This document shows positions 1-13,400 of a stretch of DNA of 64,000 nucleotides, piece after piece. Below the pieces are notes generated by a model that had not been told where the DNA came from, did no database searches, and was given only the letters and a program-made list of their open reading frames with translations. Made by a program: the position numbers and the translations under genes. Positions within the stretch are counted from its first letter, which is position 1, and each line of letters opens with the position of its first letter. Source of the DNA: Caprimulgus europaeus (Eukaryota; Chordata; Aves; Caprimulgiformes; Caprimulgidae); assembly GCA_907165065.1 (NCBI GenBank), contig OU015528.1, positions 45,623,515-45,687,514 on the forward strand, read 5' to 3'.

Positions 1-98
1 GCAGTCAGCAAAAGGAAAAACGCTGAGTGCTGCTTCACTCAGCACAGACCAATGGAAGAGGATCTCCACCTGTAAGACTACATCCTTCATTTCGAAAG

Positions 99-418
99 TC
101 ATACAAAGAAACTCTTAACAGGCGAGTTGTGAGAGGTATTTCGGGTGTAGGCAGCTCTAGCAGCAGATCTCTCAGTTCCATGACTGGAACTTGACTGATG
201 AGTAGATGCTGAGGAGACTTCAGTGTTTCCCCAAAAATCCATACTAACTTCATACTGTACAACCACATCTGCTTTGTCCAGAGCCAATTTTCCACTGATG
301 ACGCCAACATCTTTTACATTTCTGTGCCAGTTTCCTACTCCTTCTAAACTCAGTTGCTCCATAGAACATACTTCTGCTTGTCTGTTGGATATTTTCAGCA
401 CTTTAGAACCACAACTAC
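99..418 (-). CDS. Probable coding exon (last?) of an unrecognised minus-strand gene
   Basis: On the minus strand a splice acceptor (TATATCAG) is followed from 418 by about 105 open codons ending in TGA at 101-99. The start of the exon carries two bases of a split codon, and the exon at 7351-7497 ends with the single base that completes it as Gly, so the two join in frame. The peptide runs through KVLKISNRQAEVC, LSLEGVGNWHRN, VISGKLALDKADVVVQYEV and a Ser/Thr/Arg-rich tail (STHQSSSSHGTERSAARAAY). It could be the C-terminus, or the exon could end earlier at a weak donor near 112. I do not recognise the family and it does not fit BLTP3B as I remember it. Overlapping ORFs exist in other frames, so the coding call rests on composition and on the phase match. 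Confidence 0.45.
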
Positions 419-3400
419 CTGATATAACAGGAAAACTTTCTTAGTTTTACACAACTTAAAAAGTAAAAACATAAGACAGCCAGCTCTGCAAAACACAACA
501 TGGTCACACCCATTAGTTAGAATTTACAAGAATTCAGAACTTCATGGATAAAATTAAGAGAGACAAATGACAAAAAGAACACCATTTGGAATTAAAAATA
601 TATTTTTTAAAAAGCCTTAGGGCAACCATAACTCTCCAAATAGTATTGCTCTAGGATCCCATGGTACATCAAACAAGGACATGGCCCACTGAGCCACACT
701 GCTTTCACTTTTCTTTCTGGAGTGCTTTGCATTCAGTCAAAGAGACTTCAGAAGATGTACCACGGATACACCGATGTGTGCCTACTGCAAGTTCTAGTGA
801 ACTTGCCATGAGTTAGTATAATCACCACTGACAAAATTGTTACCCAGATAAAATATGCAATTTAATGTTTTAATACTATTAAACTTTTTATTTTACTATT
901 AATTAAATGTCAATATTATTCTAAATATGCCAGTGGTAACAATGCCTTGGAGGTATTTTCAAATACTATTGTCAGGCAGAATTTAAGGAAGAGGCAGTAT
1001 GGCTTTGGAGGCAGGCAAGTCACCTGTGTATCTAAAGAATTACTGTGTCTCTTAGTCCATACTGTAACCTAGGATGCTTAACTGCTTGAACTTTGAGAAC
1101 TTAGTAGGCTATCATATTTATGATACAATTTTTATGTAAAGTAGAGAGGTACTTCCCCTAAAGTCAGGGCAGAATCTTCTTATTCTGAACAGAGTAATTA
1201 GAAATCTTTGATTGTGTCATGATCTTAAATCTCTGATCCAAGAAAAACATTTAAAAATTCTCTCTGAGCTTTACATATAACTACTCAGAATTAACAGTGT
1301 TATCAAATTAATGATATGCACATATACTTCTCTCTGACTTGGCACAAGCAAGCAGCTCTCCCTCAGCTTGACATTTGTTTTTCACCCTGGTGTTCATTTC
1401 TTGAGTTAGTTATTCCTTAAAAAACTGGGTCAAACCGGGAGCAGAAGCCCTGACAACAGAGCCGTTTCCCTGCACAACATTCCATAAACTCCTGACTGAT
1501 GCTATTTTTCTAGGGAACAGACTGTGTTAACCCCATTATTTGGTACAAGAAGTGAATAAAGCAGAACAGAGAAAAGTAAAATGGAAGGGCAAGAGCAACG
1601 GAAATAAAATAAAGGACATGGTTTAGTTCACCAAAGCTTTGTCACACTGTTTTGCTGTGGCAGTAAAACATCACTGTCACTAAGGCAATACATACTTGGT
1701 TTGCTAACACCACAAGATATTCCTAGCAAAAATGCTTTCACAGGTTTAGATTTAATTTCACAAACCACCCTTCCTTTCTCAAAACATAGGATTTGAGGCT
1801 TGAATTACTATATCTGATAGTGTGAATTTCAATTTAGTTTAATATTAAATCCTATAAGGTAGATTAACGCTATAAAATATTTGATACTTTGAAGGCAAGA
1901 ATCCAGAAATATGAAGTTATCAATACCAACGTGACACAGCTCCCTTGGGCGCATATGCATATACACACAGACACTCTCTCTAAACAGCAGTTGGCTAGAT
2001 GGTTCAACTTTAATTACAGAGTAGACTGAGTTTAGTGAAAAGTGTAAGAGACTGCACAGTAACAGCAGTAAGAATCATATGCAGAGTAGTAAGTTACAGT
2101 AATTGTATTTTGTCAGAACCACAACAGTTCTTTTAGTTCTTTTCTCTCTATAATAACTAAAAATCTATACAGAAAAATGCATTTTTTCCTTGCTCAAAAT
2201 ATTTATTTTCTGAAGGATTTTTTTGTGACCATGCAGGCTTGGAGCTCTGAATGGAGCACTCCACCATGCTTGCAGAGGAGATGGCCAGGAAGTGAAACTA
2301 GAAACAAAACCAACCAAAACCAGTAGAGAAGATAAGGGGAAACACTTCTTTGAAAGCACAACCTTATGGTTTGTATAATGAAGGCCAAGGACTACGTGAA
2401 GCTTAGAGTAGCACTCTACAAAGGTCTGGAGAAAATACCAGATGCCTTGTCACGTTCATCAACAGAAACTCCAACCTCTGGATTTAACAGAGAAGTAACA
2501 GAAGTCTGGATTGCATTCAGACACAGGATTCTCAGCTGTTTTGCACATCTGCTGAACATACAGTCTCTTACACCTGGCTCTATCACCTGCTTCCCCTACT
2601 TTTTAAATAAAATTCCTTCAGCAATTCAATCCCACATGTATGCTCTAATCATGACACACTATTAAAGCGTAATATGATGTGTGCCACGCATTTTTCTTAT
2701 CTCCTTGTGAGAACTACTTAAAAAGATGCATGGTTCAAAACAACAGGCTCTGAAAAGGGGCAACACAGCCTTACAAGCACTGGCAACTGCACCAATAATA
2801 GAACAGCAGAAACAGAACAGAAGGATAACTGGTTTTTCTCCTGTTTCACCTGGCTGAACCATGTTATTAGTTCACTAAGGAACTCTCTACAATTTCTAAA
2901 GCAAGAAAAACAGTGGGGTTTTTTTCAACTGAGTTTCTGAGGAAGACACTGGCTTCCCACGACTTTAGTAACAGAGAGAAGGAGGTCTACTATTACTCTG
3001 CTCACTGTACCACTTCAAATTTTAAGACTTCACATGTAAATAGAAGGGGAGCAGAACTAACTCTTTGTCAAATCTGACAGAGAAAAACAGCATTGTGATC
3101 ACCAGAGCGTGTACTGTTATGAGTTCCTCTCATCCACTGTAACACCACAAATCAACTCTGATTTTCAAGAACTGATTTGATTTGAAATAAAAAAAATCTA
3201 AATCCCTCCCACCTTTAAATAAGGAGAAAAAAAAAAGTCACAGCAAACAGCATGCTGCAGGAAACATAACACTTTCCTCTCTCGTATTTTCTTTCCTGTA
3301 GCCTGAAGGAATGTCAGTGTCTCGGGAGTAAAACAACACCTGCAAATACTGTGCTCAGGAGCATTGCTACGCTTTTCCCCTGTGGCAGCACATCATTAGT

Positions 3401-6400
3401 TAAGTCCAAAGTACCAAGATGCTTTTATCTATTTAGATAGCAGCAAGTCCTAGATGAGAAAAAGACAGACTCTAAATACCAGTAACAGTAAGCACAATGA
3501 CATTCAGAAGAGTTCTTAGTAGCATTCCCTTCTTGATTCAGGTATGAAGGGGAAGAAAAGAAAAGGTGAGACAGACTACAGCCATACAGGATTAAAGATT
3601 TAGCTGTGGTTAAGTGAATGGCAGACAGACTAAAGACAGACTTTACAGAACCAACAAGTGACAGACCTGTATTGAAACAGTAAGGCACTAATGAAAATTT
3701 TGCATGGATGTGATAGACCAGTGGGAAAAAAAAAAATAGAAAAAAACCCCCCAAACAAAACCAAACAAACAAACAAAACGCCAAACACACACTTCTGTAA
3801 AAAATGTCTATTTTAATCCTTCAAATCTATGAAACAAGATTAGAATCAAGCAACTGATACCTTGGTACTTTAAAAAACTTCAACCAAAAAGCATCACAAA
3901 AGCTGCTACAAAATTAACTATGCAGTAAATGCTGAAGGTTAGGAGAAATTGCTCAGAAGACTACAACCACAACATATCTACTATGTCCAAAGGTTATGTA
4001 GAAATCCAAAGGCGTTGAATATATTTAGTAATGCCCTAAAAAAAGTTGATGAACTGTGAAGTAACAGAAACCTCTGAGTGAACCTTGGCTGTCCTAGGGA
4101 TTTTCTATTTTTAATGCAGTGTATTAAAGTAGTATTTCACCCACCAAGAAATCATTAACTATGGTTTATGTAAAATTTGGAGTAAATGACTTTTAGCTCT
4201 GCAGGCTGAGTTAAAATGTGTAAAAGTTGACAGGTAACATTAAAGTCACATTTATCAAGTTCACAGAAAACTGACCTTCTGAGGAACCCAAGACATTAGC
4301 AAATGGCTTTGCAACAACAGCTAACTCATTGATGATACAAGATATTGAACATCTGAAGATATAATTCATGGAAACTACTTGGTTCTAAGTGAAAGATATG
4401 TTTGTAGAAAATAAAGCTGGAAGATAAGAGACAATTGATGAAAAACTGCCTGGGATACCTGAAGGGTTAAGTACTTTTATATATAAAAAATTAATAGTAA
4501 GTAGTATTAAATATCACCACAGAGTATGACAGCATGTCCTCATCTTGGACACTATATCCATTTCTGAAAATACTAAAACTAATTTAGAAACACACAGGGT
4601 AAACAAAAACATTAAAGATAAAGTAATGAAAACTGCACAAAACTTTAATTGGATTCTCGTTTATCTTAACATAAGAACAAAAACACACACAAAACTAAAA
4701 GAGAACACATTTAAAGCCAGTAAAAGGAAACACTCACTGTAGAACATATTAGTTCCCATGAAAACATCAGGATAGAATAAAGTACCAAAATTAAAAGCCT
4801 AAAACATTTTTTTTAAAAAAGGCACTTGTGGCAGGGTTTGCCCACCACACAGTAGGATTAACCAGATACACTCTCACATAAACACGTATGTTCTTTACTT
4901 AAGAATATTCACAGTACATGAGGTTGAAAATAAACACTTGTGAGGATAAATTTTAATATTTCTGAACAAAAAACCTCCCACAAACAATGGCACTCTCACA
5001 GTCTGCACCAGGAAGAGAGCATTGCCACAGCACTGTAAAATGACAGCACCACTGTCAGCAGCCAGTAGGTAACCAGTGAGAGGCTATCCTCCAGCCTCTA
5101 TCCAGAAATCAGCTATCAGTAATGTTGTGTCCTGCATAGATTCCCAAATATCACGCAGTTTCCTCCCAGGAGGCCTCTATCAAGAGATGAGCTGCAAGGG
5201 CTACCATTCCCTCATTCTGCAATCTATACAGAATCACAGGAGACTCCCAAATTGCAATACCAACTGCAGCAACTACACCCGTCACCAGACTTTTCAAGTA
5301 CATCCCTCACCATCTGTAATACCTGACTGGCACCTTCTTACACCCTCCAACATCCATTTATACAGGAGAACAGTATCACCCCTTTATCCATGGATAATGT
5401 GGCCACTCCACACGAATGCCTGCATGCTCTATTTAATCACATCTTGAAATTCTGTAGAATTGTCAGCTGTGTATTTGGTGGCTAAGAGCAAGACAGAGAA
5501 CCCTTCATGGCCTGCTGGATGTCCATCATGGAAAGGATCTGCACAATCTACTGTGCAGCATCTTGCAAAGGTGGTCATGGGCCAACCCTCTGGAGTGGGA
5601 TAGGGCATTCCTCTGTTTGCACACCCAACCTGGACCTACTGCTCTGAGCTGGCCATAGTTATAGCACAGTAGACAAGCCCAAAACACTACTACAACCCTA
5701 CAGCTTCAGGTGAGGCTTTTCAGGCTACTGTAAAAGACCTTAACCACCTAACACTCCTCAGGCCTTTTGACTTTCATAGTCCAAAGAGATCTTCCTTTCC
5801 AGACAAATCACTAATTAGGACCCTGACTCAACAACCAGCCCATACTTGCATAACATGTCTGGTGCTGTGTCACACCATCCCCCTTCTCCCCCCACTCCAG
5901 GAGGTGGGGTGCTGAGCAGTACATCTGCTTTGCTGATGCTTTCCAAGTAATTGCTTCCATTTCATCATGACACAGAAGGGCTTCAGTGTGGACTCCAACT
6001 CCAGCTGACTTCCTAAAGACAGCTTAACACACTCATCCATTCACTCTAAGACTTTGTTAAATACTGACATTCCCACCAACTCTCTTGACTGTATATAGTT
6101 TCCCCTAGTTAATTCCGTAATAATACATACAGGATTTTTTTTTTTTTTCTATTTGGAAAAACTGTATTGGTTGCTCTGTGGGTAGAGGCAGAACTGAAAC
6201 AGCTGCTGCCATTAATGGCTATTATCTAATTATGTGTCATGCAGCACATTTGCTCTGATATAGCCAAGCACTGTGCATAAACGAGGAGCTTACACTGTAT
6301 GAATGATAATAACCTTCTAAGTAAAATATTACCCAAGTAATTTCTGTTTCATACATGATAAATCCCCACACAGACCAATATTAGCTTTTCTATTCCATGA

Positions 6401-7350
6401 GTCTTTTCACATTTATCATTTACACAAGCATAGAAACGGTCAATATCATCAAACCCAAAAAACTTGTTTCAAACATGACAATCCTACACACAACATACCT
6501 TCTTCTATATGTTGAGTACAAGATAACATAAAAGCCCTATTATACTAAAACATATGTGGCAAGGTATATGCAACTTCCATATTGCAGGCAGCAAAAATAA
6601 CAAATCACATTTTGAGAATTTGCTTACACTTCATAATGATTACATTCCACTCAAAATACAACATTCTGTAACTAATGCAAAGAAAAGTTACTTGATGCAA
6701 AAGAATTTTATAAACTTAAAACCAAGAAATAACAGTGCATTGCAAAAGCATGACAACATCTACCTTTTGGAAACTGCACAACTTATTTATGTGACATTAG
6801 CAGGTATCTTTTTAATGCTAACTGATCAGATCTCACAACAAAATAAGATTTTTTGATAAGACCTTAACTATAAGAACTATTTTAATTTAAAAAAACAGTT
6901 ATTAACAGTTATTATGTAAACTAGGTAAAAAGATGAATGATCCTTTAAATATTTATTCATACAGGGGTATTAAATATCAAGTTATCAAAATGAATTAAGT
7001 AGGTGTAAATGATAAACAGCAACGTCAAACAGCCTAAAGATATCGAGAAACACCTATAAGATTATATTTAGGAAATACTCATAAAGGTATGTTTATAATG
7101 GGGTTGCTCATTTATTTCACAAACCAGTTTTCAAACTTAGTTTAGGACTTAAAAAAACCAAACAAATAAACAACAAAACCAGAACATATAGCTGCAGAGC
7201 AAACAACTATTTTTTGCAGAAGTTACAAAAACAAACAGAAGGGAGAGAAAAGCCAATTAACATTTTACAGAGCTCATTTTGCTCCCAAATTTGTATAAAT
7301 GCATACCACCTCTTACATTTACTCTACAAAGGTGGGAGAGGGGAAGTTAC
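419..7350 (-). other. Intron between the two unrecognised minus-strand exons; no further gene seen
   Basis: AT-rich sequence bounded by a GTAAC donor at 7350 and an acceptor AG at 420-419 on the minus strand. It holds short poly(A)/poly(T) runs (about 3220, 3730, 6130) and many short ORFs with no family resemblance. A somewhat more GC-rich stretch at about 5040-5960 may be an old repeat that I cannot name. No further convincing exon was found. Confidence 0.4.
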
Positions 7351-7497
7351 CTGAGGCCAAGGTATTCAGACAAAAGGCCCCTATTCCTGGTGAAAGCAAG
7401 TGGTCAGTTGCCACGGCTTCTGAGAAGCTTCTGGTACTCATTTTGGTAGTAAGGATATTCACAGCAAACCAATCTCCACCAGAGCCAGCTGGGATCG
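7351..7497 (-). CDS. Probable internal coding exon of an unrecognised minus-strand gene
   Basis: This 147-nt exon has strong splice sites on the minus strand: a pyrimidine-rich acceptor (GTTCCCTGCAG) before 7497 and a CAG|GTAAC donor after 7351. It reads open for 48 codons between split codons: IPAGSGGDWFAVNILT, TKMSTRSFSEAVATDHLLSP, GIGAFCLNTLAS. It enters and leaves in phase 1, and its exit phase matches the entry phase of the exon starting at 418. It lies downstream of BLTP3B exon 1 on the same strand, but that exon ends in phase 2, so at least one exon must intervene if they belong to one transcript. The family is not recognised. Confidence 0.5.
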
Positions 7498-10400
7498 CTG
7501 CAGGGAACGGGACACAGGGGACACACAAGGGATCAAGTTCAAAGGGAAAGAGGAGTGATATAAATAGTGTAAGAGAGTTTTTGCTGAAGATAACGGCATT
7601 TACAACAGTTTGTTACACATCACGACATTATAGAACTAAAAAGGAAACAGACTGGTGTAAAATACTAGATTCCCATGAGAATATGCCATGCTGTTTGATA
7701 CTACAATACTGCAGACATGTTTAAATAAACAGCTTATGGAGTAAATTTTAATCATGCAGAAAAGGTCTATACAATATACCCAAGTGGTTTCAGGGACACT
7801 CAGTAAGCATATTTGGAATGCAAGAAGGAATACAGCCCAGAGATGCAGCAGAAGCGGGTTTGAAATTGAAGACAGCTTTTCAATTTTGTTTTGCCTAGCC
7901 TGAGATTTCCCAGCGCACATTGTTTATTGCCATTCATGGTGTCTCAACTTCACCTATTCAAAAGTCACCCTAAAGAAATGTGCCTCCACAGAGGTAAGGG
8001 AATGAGACTTCTTGGATTTGTTTCTCTGTTCAGGGCAGTGCTACAAAGACCTGCACACTTTTGGCATTCTGATTTTGCAGGCTATGAAATTTTAGTATGT
8101 TAAGCTTCTCAAAAACTGAAAACCAGAATATTTAATTTGGCAAACCAGAAATTTTTTGTTAACTGTTTTCACTTTGAAAAGATGCCTCAGCCTAAACAGA
8201 ATTCCTACACTTTTACCCTTTTGGGTACAATAAAACACATGCATTTGCACAGTGCCCTTAGTAGGAAGTTTGTTGGGATATTTGCACAATGCTTAACAGA
8301 TTTATCACTAAAGTAAATTACAGATACCTCGTTATAAATGATTATTTTTGGAAGGTCTCCAGGTCCCAAGCAATGGGAGCAACTACTACATGGAAATTGT
8401 TCCAGGAGTAACCAACCACATAACTTCCAGATTGCTGGGTACCTGGATCCCACAGTTGCTTCCTTGGCAGTCAGACAACAGAAGCAGACAACTTCTCAGA
8501 GAAAATGAAAACTCTGGTATTCTCAAGCTGTATGGTAAACTGCATGGCATAGCTGCCACAAAAATCTGTGCTGGGGGCATGCTTCACAGAGCAAGGCTCC
8601 TGCACCCATGCAGGGGAACCTGGAAGTACTAAAAGCCACAGCCCAAGTTGGAGCTCTTTTCTTACTTCCCTCTCCTCTTTCTTCTCATGTAAAGAGGAGA
8701 GAATGAAGAGATCTGAACCCTGGTTAGCACCAGCTCCACAGATGTGTACAGGAAATCTGCAGGAGCTACCGGACTGAGAAACCTGGGTTCCTCTTCACAC
8801 AGCCAAAAACTAGATATGTCGTGTATTTACTTGTTAGCAATTTGCAAAAAAACCTGTGAAACAAATCATTCATGTAAACCTTCATAATTCCATTAATGTT
8901 TCATCACAAATTGTCTAATCTCCTTTGCCCAATCTGCTTGTACAAGAAAGCAGAAAATAAAACAAAATACACCTTAACAAGCACCTCTCGCTCTGAAAGT
9001 TATTTAATACATACTTTTATACGTCTTTGATATTAAAAAAACCCACCTAGGTTTCAGCAGTAGAAATACCAAATTTAAATTAAAAAAAAATATAACTGTA
9101 GGCTTTGTTTTGATTCTTACATACTCCATAACATCTGCACATAAGACACAATTTCACTCCTCACAGGTTTGCTTCATACCGGTGTATTTAAATAATTCTC
9201 AGGAAAAAGGGTATCAGTTACCTGAACATGAAGTAATCTTCAACATCATTTTCATTCTGAAACTTACTTCCCAATAAAAATATCTTGAAAATTAATGAAA
9301 GGAAATGATTGCATACTACACAAGTAAAACGCTGCTGATTAATTCCTGTTGATTCTGCAAATTAATTAATTTTTATTGTGTATACGTAAGAGTTGCATGA
9401 CTCCAACAAAGCTTCAGCAGAACTTCAATTGTACAAATAAAATGTCTGCAGAATCAGGATCCAGATTTATAATACATTTGCAAAAATAATGTAAAACAAA
9501 CTGAAAGTCAAGTGCTGTAAGTTTGTTTTATTAACCTAATGCTACTGAAAGTTCAAGAGATCTTTCTGAGATGTAACATGGGATTTAATAGACTTAAATC
9601 TTAATAAATGTAATGATGAAGAATTCTACCAGCAAATATATTAACGCTGGTAATTCCATAAAGCACCATAGCAATTTCAGTTTGGCCTTTTGGAAGATGT
9701 TCTGTTACAAAAGCTTAAAATGCAATGCGATGTATGAAGCTACTAACAAAAATAGGATAAAGTTTTATTGATTCCTTTACGCTCATCAGAACACTAGCAA
9801 CACATTCACACAGACAAAACCATTGGCATGAAGTCTCCACTTCAATACAAACAATGAATTTCAAACATAAGGAAATTAAAGAAATACAGGATTATAATGA
9901 AACCTTAAATTGCTCTTTCTCCTCATTCTCTTCTGCTCTTTCAAGCAATTCTGCTTTACTACCTGTCCTTTTGCAGGCTCAGTCTCTCACTAGGTGCAGC
10001 ATTTATGACAGATATGCTAACACACTCTGTAAGCATTCAGATTCAACACAGATTCATTCAGAACAATGTCGATTGTTCCATCTATGTTGAGTTTTGCAAC
10101 TTTCCCACATACTGCACAAGCCAATAAAGTGAGTCACATAGAATACACTCTTAAAATCTTCAAAGCAAAGAAAGAAGCTGTTTTATGCTTATTCTGGGAA
10201 AAGTATACATTTTGTTTTCTTCGGCTGGCTAAAAGAAATGTGTAACTTTCACAAAACAAAAGTGACATAGAAGTGGAATCCACAAAACCAAAAATAAACA
10301 AAAATTCTACTTCTTTTGCCACTAGCAGAAGTTTCAAAGTTCATCCAAACAATTTCAGTCATTTAGTTACTGGAAGGAATTAGCCCATTCTGGCCAAATA

Positions 10401-13400
10401 AAGGTGTTACATTGGTAGATTCTAAAAGGAGTCACCTCAGATGTTGAGATGGCAACATCCCTCACCAAACAGGCACGTCTTACTGGTACAAAAGCAGGGT
10501 GATAGGCAGGTCAAATATTTAGGTAGGACATGCATCAGTGAAGTTGTACCAGATGATGTAGGTTATCACTGCTGATAGAGGATCAGCTGATTCCCAATAT
10601 CCATACAATTAGTATGCTATTCTTTGTACAACTAATCTCCGTGAGCATTTTACAGTGATTTCCCAACTATGAGGTGAAAAAAATTGTCACAAAATTTAAT
10701 TCTATTGAAATCTTAGTATTTTTACATCTAATGCTTCAGGTGAGCAAAAGCAAAGAAGGTCTAAGTTCACGCAGAACATTAACTAATGACACAAACTAAA
10801 AACAATCTGGGTTCCTGCAATGTCCAACACTTTTAAACCTCCTACTGTTTTCTTTGTGAAAACAGGAAGTAAGATTCAAACAAAAAAATGTTATTTTAAG
10901 TTGAAGTATGTGTTAACATTGGTAATCTTAACAGTTAAGATCTAATTTAGATGAAGAATGTCATATTCAGTGGGGCTACTTAAATCAAGGTAGAGGCAAA
11001 GTTGGTAAGCTTTCCTTCATGCTTCTTAGATGTATTTTGATAAACAAAATTGGTTTTCACAGAAAGGTAGAGATATTGCAGATACTTCCACAGAAGACTC
11101 GGTCAGACCACTCATCAGCTAGAAAGCTAATTTCAGCCAATGACACTAAAAGTTAAATCCAAAAAAACACAAGAAAAAACCCTGGTACCAATCTGTGTCA
11201 CTAATACCCAATCTCTGTCATTATCTTGGATCCAAACAACTCAAAATTCAAATCCCTATGGGAGAGATTATGCCACTATAACCACAGATAGTAAAACAGG
11301 AATATACTGTGACCTTGTGTAACGCAATCTAGAGTCCTACTGGAAATCTTTAACATCATTGTTTTATACGCTTGTGTACAAAGTCCAGCTGAAGAAAAAG
11401 AAGTAATGCTGAAGGATATCTGCTCTTACAAGAGCAGAGCAGGGCACAGAAATCTTGCAATAAAAGGAGCTGTTCAACAAGAAGTCTCTCACCCATGAAA
11501 ATGTGTAACAGCACGTATGAAGATTCAACACAAGTTTCAGTTGTCAGGGGAAGACTGATAGTAAGAGTAAGTGATCCCAACACTACACAGAAGACTCCCA
11601 GGCACAGCGTCTCATTTCTACCTTTGTAAAGAATAATACCATTATCCAAACACTTCTTTCATTTTAAGGCACGTGTATTATTAAATAAAGACACTCCACC
11701 ATCCACATGCACAAAAAAACACACCTAACAACATGGAATTGACAAAAATTCAAGACTCCAAATGACAAACTCAGCTCTCAGATCAGCAGACAGCATTTAG
11801 TTTCACATTCTATGCCAAGCACCACATAATCTGAAAAACAACAGAAAATGTATTTTGTTGCCCCCTCCTTCCCTCCTCATTTTCTTCCACAGCCTTGGAG
11901 AATAGCAACAGATGTTGAAGACAGAGGACAGAGCTTATATTTTTAAAGTTTTTAAAAGACTAAGCGAAAACTAAAACCTCATCACAAGATCCTGACATAA
12001 AATACAAATTTGTTACAAGCTGAATAAATAAGCTGTAGCACAGCAATAAGAAAAGCCTCTTACAAAGGTAAGAAGTAATTTCCAAAACTGTTCCAAAATG
12101 CAGTTTGGTTCTTCCTTGTCCTTTTGTTCTCAGACCTTAAAGATTAATACCTTTGTAAAAATTTTCCCTGGCTAATGAAAGTAGAATGATAAGGCTCCTT
12201 CACAACACCAGTGTCCATATCACTTAATCTAAAAGCAGTGGAAACCACACCGCTGAATGTCACAATGCTAGATACAGTATCTAGATAGTAAGAAAGCTGA
12301 AAATTGCTAACACATGAGTAACAGGTATTACAGGTATTGCAGCAATCTTCATAACAAATATTGCTAAATCAATGATGATTTGGGAGAGCTGAACAAGATG
12401 ACCCCCAGAGATCCCTCTCAACCTCAACCATGCTGCGATTCTGCGATTTGTGGCAAAAAAGGAAAGTACTCCTTAGTAACCGAAGGTACAAGTTCATATC
12501 TTCTATTTGTTCTTTGAAGTACATATTAGATTTGGCTTTGATCAAACATAAAGAGAAATACAATCATCAGAAATGAAAGTAAATTGAGATGAAAGAATAA
12601 TTCTTTCCACTCTTCCTTTATTATATATGGACTACTTTTAGTACATTTTAATCCTGCCACTAGTTAACTGCTTTGCTGAAGATGGCAAACAGCCATCAGT
12701 GTTGAGGAACTATGAAATTGCAGAACAGGAACCAATATAGTAAGAGCATAAAGTGAAAGTGTCGTTTGGCACTCTCTGTATTACAGGAAATTCCTTATGT
12801 ATTTGGCTCCAGATTGAAATAAAAGAGTGTATGAAGCATACCTTAAACATGTTGTTACAAAACATATTAAAGGAAATCCTGAAAATAAAGAACATTACAA
12901 TTTTCACTAAAAAACAAGTTCCTGGAATTTTAAAAGCCACCAGATTTACAGGTGCTTGTGTCACCTGAATTCTGTTTTCTTACACAACCGACTTCTGCAA
13001 CCACCGAAGCACTAGTTCTGCAGGGAGAAAAGATATTACTTGATCACGTGACTAAGAACACCCATAATAAGGAGCTTAATAACAATACTGTCTATATTTT
13101 AGGTAGCAAACATACTCTTTTAAGGTCAAGATAGTGTGGATCATGAGACTCAACTTCAACTTGCAAACCTCAGATTGTTAGATATATCCCATAAACTTTT
13201 TAAAATGACAAAACTTGTCACAATCGACAGTCTTGTTGAATAAGCATTATCACATCACACAAGAAAGCAAACACAGATTTAGCAATGTACATAAGTACTT
13301 AATTCTAATCTATGTCTGTTTGAAAAAATAGACAAAAACCAGCTCGTGTTACTTATGCCCTGTTCCCAGACACATTTTAGACTTTAACCTGTAGCACAGA

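Noticed and set aside
3425-3790. 121-codon minus-strand ORF with hydrophobic stretches
   Set aside because: Its hydrophobic run comes from the low-complexity A-rich tract at about 3730-3775; no splice or family evidence.
7636-8632. Cluster of short ORFs upstream of the 7351-7497 exon
   Set aside because: Short, overlapping in several frames, with no matching splice sites or recognisable sequence.
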